Shown here one piece after another: positions 27,683-35,490 of a DNA stretch of 35,850 nt. Each line of letters starts with the position of its first letter. The stretch's first letter is position 1. Under the pieces are notes generated by a model, which worked only from the letters and a program-made list of their open reading frames with translations, had not been told where the DNA came from and did no database searches. Origin of the DNA: Streptococcus danieliae (lineage in GTDB: Bacteria > Bacillota > Bacilli > Lactobacillales > Streptococcaceae); assembly GCF_009767945.1 (NCBI RefSeq), contig NZ_WSRS01000007.1, forward strand, positions 1-35,850, read 5' to 3'. Position numbers and translations under genes: made by a program.

Positions 27683-28459
27683 TTAACTCAAACGCTCCTC
27701 TTCCTGGTAATCAATCGGCAGCCATTTGAGCACCTCTTGAATCTGTTGATCCCAGTAATACCATTCGTGTTTTCCAGGACTGGAGGTAAAGGTCAACTCA
27801 AAACCAGCTTCCTCCAAGAGTACTTGAGCCCGCTGATTAGCTGGAAAGAGAAAATCCTGCTCCCCACACCAGGCAAACAATTTGGTCTTGCGATCGGCCT
27901 GGTCCAACCAGGTTACCAGATCATCCGGCTGATCTTTTCCAAAAATCTGATCCCCAAAGACTCCTCGCCAGTAGGTCAAACCTCTAAAATCATCCACCAA
28001 AGGTTCCAAATCTTGAAAATCCAAGGCTCCCGACAGGCTAGCTGCATGGGAAAAACGATTGGTCAGCAAGGCCAATTTCAGTGCCCCATAGCCGCCCATT
28101 GATAGACCTGCCACAAAGGTTTTCGACCGCTTCCGGGAAAGCTTGGGAAAGAGATTGGCTAGAAGTTCTGGCACTTCCTGAGTAAAGGCGTCAAAATACC
28201 TGTAACCAGAATGGGTATTGCTGTACCAGCCATCATGGGTATCCAAAAACACAAGAGCTAGATTAGTGTCCTTGACATAGCGCTCAATACTGGTTCGCCG
28301 CATCCAGGTATTCACATCCCCACTCATTCCATGCAAAAGATAGAGGACTGGAATGTCCTCTACTTCTGTAGCATACAAAGCCTTTTCTGGGTAGAGCAGC
28401 TTTAGCGTCATGCTCATCGATAAAACTTCTGATTTATAATCCAGCGTTAGTAAGGCCAT
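27683..28459 (-). CDS. estA: EstA-like serine esterase (PF00756 type)
   Basis: A 258-residue alpha/beta-hydrolase of the esterase D/tributyrin esterase family. The nucleophile elbow is GLSMGGYGALKLAL, the HGMSGDVNTW oxyanion segment lies near residue 43, and the C-terminal catalytic histidine is in SPGKHEWYYWDQQI. There is no signal peptide, so it should be cytoplasmic. Streptococcal EstA hydrolyses short-chain and acetyl esters; pneumococcal EstA removes O-acetyl groups from sugars. The physiological substrate here is inferred. AGGAG precedes the ATG, and the gene begins 10 bases after rnjB. Confidence 0.88.
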   Translation of the reverse strand: MALLTLDYKSEVLSMSMTLKLLYPEKALYATEVEDIPVLYLLHGMSGDVNTWMRRTSIERYVKDTNLALVFLDTHDGWYSNTHSGYRYFDAFTQEVPELLANLFPKLSRKRSKTFVAGLSMGGYGALKLALLTNRFSHAASLSGALDFQDLEPLVDDFRGLTYWRGVFGDQIFGKDQPDDLVTWLDQADRKTKLFAWCGEQDFLFPANQRAQVLLEEAGFELTFTSSPGKHEWYYWDQQIQEVLKWLPIDYQEEERLS

Positions 28460-28469
28460 CCAAGTACTC

Positions 28470-30131
28470 CTATTTCACTTCCATCACAACCGGTAAGACT
28501 GCTGGACGGCGCTTGCTTTGCTCAAAGAGATATTTGGACAAGTTATCTCGCACCGCTCCTTTTAATTCAGCCCAGTCAAAGTTTGGCTGGCTCAAATATT
28601 CTTCCACTGTTTTATTGACCAACTCAGCCGATTCCCGTAAGATATCCCGACTCTTCTTGACATAGACAAACCCACGTGTGTGGACCTTAGCCTTGGCAAC
28701 AATCTTCTTCTGCTTACGATTGACTGTAATCGCAACAATAAAAATCCCGTCTTCCGACAAGACCTTCCGGTCTCGGAGTACCACATTTCCGACATCACCA
28801 ATGGCATTCCCATCAATCAACACATCAGCCGCCGGAATTGATCCTGCAAAGACAAAGTCTTGGCCGTCCCACTCCATTTGATCACCTTTTTTCATTAAGA
28901 AAATCTGATCAGAGGACATCCCAAACTCCATAGCTGCTTTGGCATGGGCGACCAAATCGCGGTACTCTCCTTGAACAGGGAAGAGGTATCGCGGTTTCAA
29001 CAAGCTGAGCATGAGTTGTAGGTCACGTGAGTTAGCATGACCAGACACGCGCAAGTGCTGGGTAATAACCCGAACCACGCCACCAGCTTGGTAGATCATA
29101 TTTTCCACCCGAGCCACAACCGCTTCCTTGGCAACAGAAGGCGTTGTTACAATGTAAACGAGGTCCCCATCAGTGATTTCAACATAGCGATGGCGGCCCT
29201 GAGCCATTTTCTGGAGGCCATTGATTGGCTCTCCCATCCGACCTGTTTCCAGGATAATCAAATCCTCTGACGCATATTGACCCATATCCTTGGGCTTGAC
29301 CAAGATTTTATCATCTTCCAAGGTTAACTTTTTCAAACGAATCGCAGTCCGGACAATATTTTCAATGTCAAAACCGGTCAAGACGACCTTACGGCCAGTC
29401 TCCAGGGCAGCATCAAAAACCTGTTGGATACGGGACAGATTGCTGGCAACCGCTGCCACAATAATCCGACCTTCCCAATCCGCGATGGTCTGAGAAATTT
29501 CCTCACCCACTTCACTGTAACTCGCCACTTGTTGGCTGGAATCTGCGTTAGCAGAGTCACTTAAGAGGGCCAGGACCCCTTCTTTACCAATTTCCGCCAA
29601 ACGACCAAAGTCCGTCCCATAGGCAGCACTGACTGCCTGATCAAATTTAAAATCGCCCGTATAAACAATCTGTCCCTGATCGGTCTTCAGGACAATTCCC
29701 AGACTCTCTGGAATCGAATGGGTTGTTCGGAAGAAGGAAACCGTCGCCTGGCCAAAATCAATCTCGGTATCCTCGTCAATGATGTGGTAGTCATTGAACT
29801 TCTTGACACGCTCATTGCGTTTGACAAACAGTTTCGCCAACTCAATGGTTAATTCAGACCCAAAAACTGGAACCTGCACTTCTGCCAACAAGTAAGGAAG
29901 AGCACCAATCGCATCCGCATGGCCATGGGTTAGGAAAACACCCGCAATTCGGTTGCGATTCTCAATCAGGTATTCCAAATTCGGAATCACCACATCTACC
30001 CCGAGTTGCTCATTTTCCGGATATTTCAGTCCCGCGTCGAGAATAAAGATGGCGTCATCAATTTCTGCCCAGTAAAAGTTCTTTCCGTTTTCACGAACTC
30101 CACCAAGAGCCGTAATTTTAATGTCTGACAT
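28470..30131 (-). CDS. rnjB: Ribonuclease J2 (metallo-beta-lactamase/beta-CASP RNase)
   Basis: An RNA-processing and decay enzyme that pairs with RNase J1. Starting at MSDIKITALGG it has 553 residues: metallo-beta-lactamase fold, beta-CASP insert and C-terminal domain. The metal motif reads H69-G-H71-A-D73-A74, so the second histidine of the usual HxHxDH is alanine. The later motifs HSIPES, GDFKFD and VSGHANSRDLQLM are kept. That pattern suits the weakly active, mainly partner-type J2 rather than J1. A longer frame starts at 30158, but AAGGAGG lies just before the ATG at 30131. The unit continues into estA. Confidence 0.9.
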   Translation of the reverse strand: MSDIKITALGGVRENGKNFYWAEIDDAIFILDAGLKYPENEQLGVDVVIPNLEYLIENRNRIAGVFLTHGHADAIGALPYLLAEVQVPVFGSELTIELAKLFVKRNERVKKFNDYHIIDEDTEIDFGQATVSFFRTTHSIPESLGIVLKTDQGQIVYTGDFKFDQAVSAAYGTDFGRLAEIGKEGVLALLSDSANADSSQQVASYSEVGEEISQTIADWEGRIIVAAVASNLSRIQQVFDAALETGRKVVLTGFDIENIVRTAIRLKKLTLEDDKILVKPKDMGQYASEDLIILETGRMGEPINGLQKMAQGRHRYVEITDGDLVYIVTTPSVAKEAVVARVENMIYQAGGVVRVITQHLRVSGHANSRDLQLMLSLLKPRYLFPVQGEYRDLVAHAKAAMEFGMSSDQIFLMKKGDQMEWDGQDFVFAGSIPAADVLIDGNAIGDVGNVVLRDRKVLSEDGIFIVAITVNRKQKKIVAKAKVHTRGFVYVKKSRDILRESAELVNKTVEEYLSQPNFDWAELKGAVRDNLSKYLFEQSKRRPAVLPVVMEVK

Positions 30132-30194
30132 AAATCCTCCTTTGAATAGATTTTTCATATTTTGTCGTTATTTCACCCTGTGATGAACTTATTC

Positions 30195-30200
30195 ATTATA
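30195..30200 (-). promoter_or_regulatory. -10 box of the rnjB operon
   Basis: TATAAT on the minus strand, about 65 bases before the rnjB start, with a moderate -35 (TAGAAA) at 17 bases. The leader contains an upstream ATG in the same frame (30156-30158), just before AAGGAGG. Confidence 0.5.
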
Positions 30201-30376
30201 CTACAATTTACCCTTTTTTTCTAATACTAATTCTACTCCTCACCATAGCCAGTCCCTAGTTTTAAGCCACAGTAAATCGAATCTCCTCCTATTTGTGAAA
30301 GAATTAGACAGACCATCCACCTTAGAGGCTTCCTTTTTGGTACAATGGTAACAGATTAAAATGAAAGGTCCAGTCG

Positions 30377-31243
30377 ATGATTCTATCAGTTATCTCACAA
30401 GGTTTGTTGTGGGCCGTTTTGGGAATCGGTCTCTACCTCACCTTCCGGATTCTTAAATTCCCGGACATGACCACCGAAGGCAGCTTCCCCCTTGGAGGAG
30501 CAGTTGCTGTCAGCTTGATCACCGCCGGTGTCAATCCCCTGCTCGCCAGTCTAGCTGCTGCGGGAGCAGGTGCCTTGGCCGGTTTTACCACAGGCATGCT
30601 CTACACCAAGGGCCGGATTCCCATTATTCTCGCCGGAATTTTAGTCATGACTTCCTGCCATTCGATTATGCTAATGGTCATGGGCCGATCCAATTTGGGA
30701 TTGCTCAATCAGGTCCTGCTACAATCCTGGCTACCCTTTACAGATCGGATTAACAATGTCGTTTTAGGGCTTCTGGTCTTTAGCCTTCTTCTAACCTTGA
30801 TTATTTATTTCCTCAACTCGCGCTTGGGACAAGCCTTTATCGCCACTGGTGACAATCCTGACATGGCACAGAGCTTTGGGATTGAAACACCTCGGATGGA
30901 GGTCATGGGCTTGGTTATTTCTAATGCCATGATTGGTTTGGCTGGTGCCTTGGTAGCACAGCAGGAAGGCTACGCAGATATCTCTCGGGGGATTGGGATT
31001 ATCGTTATTGGCCTGGCCAGCATCATCATCGGTGAAGTCTTATTCAAGAATGTCAGTCTGCCAGAGCGGTTGATTTCAATTGGAGTGGGGGCCGTTCTTT
31101 ACCAGCTCCTCATCTGGGTGGTTCTAGCGCTTGGTTTCAACACCAACTATCTTCGCCTCTACAATGCCCTTATTTTGGCTTTCTGCCTCATTGTACCCCA
31201 ACTTCGAAAATCCATTTTGAAAGGAGTTCGATTAAACGCATGA
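30377..31243 (+). CDS. ABC importer permease, TrpY-like
   Basis: A 288-residue polytopic membrane protein with about eight hydrophobic segments. The signature GLYLTFRILKFPDMTTEGSF at the N-terminus and the GDNPDMAQSFGIE loop are typical of the permease family that pairs with PF04392 binding proteins. In streptococci this family is the predicted tryptophan importer TrpXYZ. Substrate is inferred from family and I saw no T-box or other tryptophan sensor in the leader. GAAAGG precedes the ATG at about 9 bases. The stop overlaps the start of the ATPase gene by 4 bases. Confidence 0.85.
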   Translation: MILSVISQGLLWAVLGIGLYLTFRILKFPDMTTEGSFPLGGAVAVSLITAGVNPLLASLAAAGAGALAGFTTGMLYTKGRIPIILAGILVMTSCHSIMLMVMGRSNLGLLNQVLLQSWLPFTDRINNVVLGLLVFSLLLTLIIYFLNSRLGQAFIATGDNPDMAQSFGIETPRMEVMGLVISNAMIGLAGALVAQQEGYADISRGIGIIVIGLASIIIGEVLFKNVSLPERLISIGVGAVLYQLLIWVVLALGFNTNYLRLYNALILAFCLIVPQLRKSILKGVRLNA

Positions 31244-31998
31244 AAAAAATTATTGAACTACAAGATGCCACTAAGGTCATTCAAAATGGACTAGAGGAAG
31301 AACGGGTTATCCTGGATCATGTCTCCTTGACCATCTATGAAGGGGATTTTATCACCGTCTTGGGTGGGAATGGGGCTGGTAAATCCACCCTCTTTAATGT
31401 AATTGCCGGTACCCTGCCCCTAACCGAGGGCCGGATCCTCATCCACGATACCGATGTAACCAACTGGAGTCCTGCCAAGCGCGCCCAATTTATTGCCCGC
31501 GTTTTCCAGGATCCGAAAATGGGGACGGCTCCGCGGATGACCCTAGCTGAAAATATGTTGATTGCCTATTACCGTGGCGAGAAGCGTGATTTAAGTCCAC
31601 GCCAACTCAAGGAAAAATTGGACTATTTCAAGAATCTCTTGAAAAAAATTCCCAATGGCTTGGAAAATCATCTGGATACCGAAGTCCAAAGCCTATCGGG
31701 CGGTCAACGCCAGGCCCTTAGTCTCCTCATGGCGACCTTAAAAAAACCGGACCTGCTCCTGCTCGATGAGCACACCGCTGCCCTGGATCCCAAAACCAGC
31801 AAGGACTTGATGAAGTTGACCCAACAGTTTGTTGAGGAGATGAAGCTCACCAGCCTCATGATTACCCACAGTATGGAAGATGCCCTCCAGTATGGAAATC
31901 GCCTCCTCATTCTTAAAAATGGACAAATCATCAAAGACCTCCAGCAAGAAGAAAAAGCCCAACTCAGCCTGCAGGACTACTATCAATTCTTTGACTAA
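31240..31998 (+). CDS. ABC importer ATP-binding protein, TrpZ-like
   Basis: A 252-residue ATPase. Walker A is GGNGAGKST, the signature is LSGGQRQALSLLMA, Walker B is LLLLDEHTAALD, in which the usual DEP is DEH, and the switch histidine is in MITHSMEDA. The DEHTAALD form is common in this family. Its ATG overlaps the permease stop (ATGA), so the two are translationally coupled. No terminator follows at once; the next one on this strand is at 32256-32296, so read-through into the RNA locus is possible. Confidence 0.87.
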   Translation: MKKIIELQDATKVIQNGLEEERVILDHVSLTIYEGDFITVLGGNGAGKSTLFNVIAGTLPLTEGRILIHDTDVTNWSPAKRAQFIARVFQDPKMGTAPRMTLAENMLIAYYRGEKRDLSPRQLKEKLDYFKNLLKKIPNGLENHLDTEVQSLSGGQRQALSLLMATLKKPDLLLLDEHTAALDPKTSKDLMKLTQQFVEEMKLTSLMITHSMEDALQYGNRLLILKNGQIIKDLQQEEKAQLSLQDYYQFFD

Positions 31999-32018
31999 GA
32001 AATACACCCTTAAAATTA

Positions 32019-32047
32019 TTGTAGATTTCCAGAAAATATAGTATACT
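32019..32047 (+). promoter_or_regulatory. Promoter for the candidate small RNA
   Basis: The -35 TTGTAG (32019-32024), a 17-base spacer and the -10 TATACT (32042-32047) lie just past the ATPase gene. A second TATACT (32056-32061) arises from a 14-base tandem repeat. Predicted transcription start is near 32054. No coding frame follows. Confidence 0.55.
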
Positions 32048-32069
32048 GAATATAGTATACTGAATATAG
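32037..32069 (+). repeat. 14-base tandem repeat covering the -10 box
   Basis: TATAGTATACTGAA is repeated at 32037-32050 and 32051-32064 and begins a third time at 32065-32069. The two -10-like TATACT boxes lie one in each copy. Too short and too few to be a CRISPR. Confidence 0.8.
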
Positions 32070-32296
32070 ATTATTGAAAGAAATGATTCCAATGAACAAC
32101 CAAAACTTTCAATAATAGCTAACCTGATGTTTCCTGTTATCCCGCCTCTCTATCTGTGTCCCCCTTATAACTTACTTCCCTAAACAAGTCGGACACAGGT
32201 CAGATATCATCTAAATTTCCCAATGCTATTAACCTTGGATAACAGGTGCATCCTCAAACCTCAGTCCGTCGTACCATGACAGACTGAGGTTTTTTG
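32054..32296 (+). ncRNA. Candidate structured small RNA (possibly 6S-like)
   Basis: About 240 bases with their own promoter, no credible reading frame and three strong foldings. First, an 11-bp perfect hairpin (32070-32080 with 32106-32116). Second, a long rod: CCTGTTATCC/GGATAACAGG (32133-32142 with 32237-32246), flanked by GATG/CATC (32126-32129 with 32249-32252) and enclosing CTGTGTCC/GGACACAG (32154-32161 with 32191-32198) across a large asymmetric bubble. Third, an 11-bp intrinsic terminator. A rod with a central bubble recalls 6S RNA, which binds RNA polymerase, but I cannot confirm that from memory. No T-box or known riboswitch motif was seen. Confidence 0.55.
32256..32296 (+). terminator. 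Intrinsic terminator of the candidate small RNA (and of the upstream importer genes)
   Basis: AAACCTCAGTC (32256-32266) pairs perfectly with GACTGAGGTTT (from 32282). An inner GTC/GAC pairing narrows the loop, and a run of six T residues starts at 32290. Confidence 0.88.
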
Positions 32297-32308
32297 AGTA
32301 TAAAAAAC

Positions 32309-32583
32309 GAGGCTGGGACAAAAGTCTAGCCTCATTGACTTTGTATAACAAAATACCTTTGACGCAGTAGCTGATTGGGTCTAACAGCATTGTATGCTGT
32401 TAGAGAGTAGCAAATCTTGTTTGCGAAGCAAACTCCAATCGTTCGCTTTTTAAGCTCGGAAGAGGGCCTAATCAGCCTTGCGGGGGTGAGAGTAAAAAGA
32501 TCCAGTGGATCTTTTTAGCATGAGCCTGAAATTAAGAAAGCGAATAAACTAAATTTTTTCAAATTTAGTTCTGTCTCACTCCC
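32309..32583. repeat. Dispersed streptococcal intergenic repeat, copy 3 (long form, inverted)
   Basis: It starts GAGGCTGGGACAAAAGTC and ends GTCTCACTCCC, so it is the reverse orientation of copies 1 and 2. It shares with copy 1 the AAAATACCTTTGACGCAGTA core, the CCTAATCA...CTTGCGGGGGTG segment and both end hairpins. Two insertions of roughly 60 bases each, both with their own inverted repeats (CTAACAGCAT/ATGCTGTTAG and AAAAAGATCC/GGATCTTTTT), make it about 100 bases longer. The inner hairpin is AACTAAATTT/AAATTTAGTT (32547-32556 with 32561-32570). It ends 18 bases before the stop of the TrpX-like gene and may supply its terminator. Confidence 0.8.
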
Positions 32584-32601
32584 TATAAATGAATCGAGTG
32601 T

Positions 32602-33606
32602 TTATTGCTCTGTTCCCACCAACTGGGCTTCCTTCTGGATAGATTCGGGAATCACAATCCCCAGTTCCTTGGCAACTTGCATATTAAGAACAGGTTTACC
32701 TTGGGAGAAAAATTCAACCGGAATCTGTCCAGGATCTTCCCCTTGCAAGACACGCGCCGCCATTTTCCCGGTTGCTCGGCCCAATTCAAATTGGTCGACC
32801 ACCACTGAGGCTAAACCACCGGCTTCCACCATAGCTGTTGCACTAGGATAGAGGGGTAATTTAGCTGTTTGATTGGCTGCAACCACTGTCGAAAAGGCGG
32901 AGGCAATCGTATTGTCAATTGGGACCCAAATGGCATCTACTTTACCGCCCAAAACCCCAACTGCCTGGTTGAGTTCATTGGTTGACGGAACAGCCTGCTC
33001 CACAACCTCTAGGCCTACTGCTGCAGCTGCTGCCTGAAACTCTGACACCTGGGATTTGGAATTGTCCTCACCGCTTGAGTAGAGAGCCCCGATCTTTTTC
33101 ACACGCGGAGTGAGCGAGCGAATCAAGGCCACCTGTTTGGCCGCTGGGTTCTGGTCTGAAACCCCTGTTAGCAGGCCACCTGGTTGCTTGGGATTTTCGA
33201 CCAAGCGAGCTCCAACTGGATCCGAAACCGCCCCCATGATGATCGGCAGATCTTTGCTGGCATTGGCCAGGGACTGAACAGCAGGTGTTGCAATTCCCAG
33301 TAACACCTGATTCCCATCTTCAATCAATTCTTGGCTCATCAAGGTCAGCTTACTCTGGTCAGCCTGACCATTTAGGAACTGGATCTCCAATTTATCCTCG
33401 CCATAGCCCGCTTCTTCAAGGCCAGCCTGGACCCCTTGATAGATCTCGTCCAAGGATGGATGGCTCACAAATTGCAGAACCCCTAATTTGGCCTTGGCGG
33501 CTTGATCTTGATGAGCCGAGCCCAACCAGCCCAACTCCTGACCAATCCCGATCCCCAGTAAAACAAACAAGGCCACGACAGTCGTCAATAATGCTTTATT
33601 TTTCAT
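32602..33606 (-). CDS. ABC importer substrate-binding protein, TrpX-like (PF04392)
   Basis: A 334-residue exported binding protein. An uncleaved-looking N-terminal membrane segment (residues ~5-22) has no lipobox cysteine. The body is a periplasmic-binding-protein fold with LGVLQFVSHPSLDEI, GIATPAVQSLAN, IIMGAVSDPVGA and a GLASVVVDQFELG segment, all typical of PF04392. It is the likely partner of the permease and ATPase at 30377-31998 but lies on the other strand and convergent to them. A frame opens at 33657, but AAAGGG lies 5 bases before the ATG at 33606, and the promoter covers the extra codons, so I start there. Tryptophan specificity is inferred. Confidence 0.85.
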   Translation of the reverse strand: MKNKALLTTVVALFVLLGIGIGQELGWLGSAHQDQAAKAKLGVLQFVSHPSLDEIYQGVQAGLEEAGYGEDKLEIQFLNGQADQSKLTLMSQELIEDGNQVLLGIATPAVQSLANASKDLPIIMGAVSDPVGARLVENPKQPGGLLTGVSDQNPAAKQVALIRSLTPRVKKIGALYSSGEDNSKSQVSEFQAAAAAVGLEVVEQAVPSTNELNQAVGVLGGKVDAIWVPIDNTIASAFSTVVAANQTAKLPLYPSATAMVEAGGLASVVVDQFELGRATGKMAARVLQGEDPGQIPVEFFSQGKPVLNMQVAKELGIVIPESIQKEAQLVGTEQ

Positions 33607-33628
33607 AAATACCCTTTCAATTACTCTC

Positions 33629-33657
33629 AGTTTATGCAAGATAGGCCCAAAAGTCAA
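33629..33657 (-). promoter_or_regulatory. Promoter of the TrpX-like gene
   Basis: On the minus strand, -35 TTGACT (33652-33657), a 17-base spacer and -10 TAAACT (33629-33634). Its position shows that the longer reading frame upstream of 33606 is not translated. Confidence 0.65.
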
Positions 33658-33666
33658 GTCAGAGTT

Positions 33667-33695
33667 TTTTCTATTAGCGCTTTTTTTGCTATAAT
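33667..33695 (+). promoter_or_regulatory. Promoter of rqcH/fbpA
   Basis: The -10 TATAAT (33690-33695) has a TGC extension and a weak T-rich -35 (33667-33672). AAGGAGG follows before the ATG at 33723. It diverges from the TrpX-like promoter. Confidence 0.6.
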
Positions 33696-33722
33696 CAAAA
33701 GACTAGAATCAAGGAGGTTCTC

Positions 33723-35399
33723 ATGTCATTTGACGGTTTTTTTCTCCACCATATGAAGCAAGAACTAGCAGCTCAATTAATTGGCGGACGCATTCAAAAA
33801 ATTAATCAACCTTTTGCAAAAGAGCTCCTGCTCCAAATCCGGTCCCAAGGGAAAACCCATCGACTCCTCGTTTCCGTTCACCCAACCCTCAACCGGATCC
33901 AACTGACCCAGCAGACCTTTGAAAACCCAAGCAACCCCTCAACCTTTATCATGGTACTCCGAAAATACCTGCAAGGGGCCATCATTCAAGATATCCAGCA
34001 GGTCGAAAACGACCGTATCTTACAAATTACTACCCAAAACAAGGATGAAATTGGGGATTCCCAGTCTGCCCTCTTGCATATCGAATTAATGGGCAAACAC
34101 AGCAATATCCTCTTAATCGATCAGCAACAAAACAAAATCTTAGAGACCATCAAACATGTCGGCTTTGGGCAAAATTCCTATCGGACCATCCTACCCGGAG
34201 CCCAGGCCATCCAGCCACCGGCGGATGACCGGGCCAATCCCTTTACCATCGCAGACCAAGACCTCTTTGGCTTCCTACAAACCAATAATCTAACGGCCAA
34301 AAACCTCCAGGGACAATTCCAAGGGCTCGGACGGGACACAGCCCTAGCCTTAGAAGCCACTTTAGAAGCAGCTTCCGATAGCCGGCTAGCGACTTTCCGT
34401 TCTTTTTTCCAGGCACCGAGTCAGGGACGTTTGACAGCCAAATCTTTTGCTCCGATTCCTTTCCCAGACTCTTTAGAGCAGACCTTTCCTTCCTTATCAG
34501 CAACCTTGGATTTCTTTTTTGCCGAAAAGGCCGAAAAAGACCGCGTCCAACAGCAGGCCGGAGAGCTCATTCGGCGAGTCGATTCGGAATTGAAAAAAAC
34601 GCTGGACAAGCTTCAAAAATTGGAAAAAGAATTAGCCAACACCGACACAGCGGAAAGCTACCGCCAAAAAGGAGAGTTGCTGACCACCTACCTGCATCAA
34701 GTCCCCAACGACCAGGAGCAGGTCACCCTGCACAACTACTATACCGATGAGCCGATTCACATTAGCTTAGACAAGGCATTGACGCCTAACCAAAATGCTC
34801 AACGCTACTTCAAGCGCTACCAAAAGCTCAAGGAAGCCATCCGCCATCTCCAGCAGCAAATCCTGGAAAGTCAGGAATGGGCCCACTACCTTGAAGGCGT
34901 CCAATTCCTGCTTGGGGAAGCCCGCCTGGAGGACCTCCCGGAATTACGCGAGGAACTGGTCAGCGCCGGCCTCTTCAAACGCAGCCGTCAAGACAAGCGG
35001 GCTCGTCGCCAAAAGCCGGAAACCTACCTGGCCAGTGACCAAGAAACCCTCATTCTAGTCGGCCGTAATAACCTACAAAACGACGAACTCACCTTCAAGT
35101 TAGCCAAAAAAGACCAGCTCTGGTTCCACGCTAAGGACATTCCTGGCAGCCACGTCGTTATCAGCAACAACCCCAACCCTTCGGATGAGATCAAAACCGA
35201 TGCCGCAGAACTGGCCGCCTACTACTCCAAGGCCCGCCATTCCAACCTCATCCAGGTCGACATGTTGCCCATCAAAAAACTCCACAAACCCAAAGGTGCC
35301 CGCCCAGGCTTTGTCACCTATACCGGACAAACCACCCTACGCGTCACACCCGACCCCGAAAAAATCGAAGCCATGCGACAGGCCGCTAAAAAGAACTAA
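33723..35399 (+). CDS. rqcH: RqcH / fibronectin-binding-like protein FbpA (PavA type)
   Basis: A 558-residue NFACT-family protein. Its known core role is ribosome-associated quality control, where it adds alanine tails to stalled chains on free 50S subunits. Streptococcal members (PavA, FbpA) are also reported as fibronectin-binding surface proteins without a signal peptide. The NFACT-N domain (~1-270) keeps D97-R98, the pair needed for tailing in Bacillus RqcH. A helix-hairpin-helix region and long coiled coil (~275-440) and the NFACT-R domain with DQLWFHAKDIPGSHVVI follow. AAGGAGG precedes the ATG. No native terminator is visible: an IS66-type element begins 15 bases after the stop. Confidence 0.92.
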   Translation: MSFDGFFLHHMKQELAAQLIGGRIQKINQPFAKELLLQIRSQGKTHRLLVSVHPTLNRIQLTQQTFENPSNPSTFIMVLRKYLQGAIIQDIQQVENDRILQITTQNKDEIGDSQSALLHIELMGKHSNILLIDQQQNKILETIKHVGFGQNSYRTILPGAQAIQPPADDRANPFTIADQDLFGFLQTNNLTAKNLQGQFQGLGRDTALALEATLEAASDSRLATFRSFFQAPSQGRLTAKSFAPIPFPDSLEQTFPSLSATLDFFFAEKAEKDRVQQQAGELIRRVDSELKKTLDKLQKLEKELANTDTAESYRQKGELLTTYLHQVPNDQEQVTLHNYYTDEPIHISLDKALTPNQNAQRYFKRYQKLKEAIRHLQQQILESQEWAHYLEGVQFLLGEARLEDLPELREELVSAGLFKRSRQDKRARRQKPETYLASDQETLILVGRNNLQNDELTFKLAKKDQLWFHAKDIPGSHVVISNNPNPSDEIKTDAAELAAYYSKARHSNLIQVDMLPIKKLHKPKGARPGFVTYTGQTTLRVTPDPEKIEAMRQAAKKN

Positions 35400-35443
35400 A
35401 ATGAACAAACAAGCGTAAGCGCCCAATAACAGGGTACATCAAA

Positions 35444-35488
35444 AAACCTCCAAGATTGTAAGCAGCTTGCTTTGAATCTTGGAGGTTT
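35444..35488. terminator. Terminator inside the IS66 end
   Basis: AAACCTCCAAGATT (35444-35457) pairs perfectly with AATCTTGGAGGTTT (35475-35488), with A and T runs outside. It ends 3 bases before the transposase stop on the minus strand, and on the plus strand it is the first terminator seen after rqcH. Confidence 0.85.
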
Positions 35489-35490
35489 CT

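Noticed and set aside
30201..30376. T-box or tryptophan riboswitch in front of the permease gene
   Set aside because: I looked for the conserved T-box antiterminator sequence and a leader terminator and saw neither.
32037..32069. CRISPR-like direct repeats
   Set aside because: The repeat is 14 bases, directly tandem with no spacers, and only about two copies long.
33607..33657. 17-residue N-terminal extension of the TrpX-like protein
   Set aside because: The extension overlaps the promoter, and AAAGGG with the following membrane segment fixes the start at 33606.
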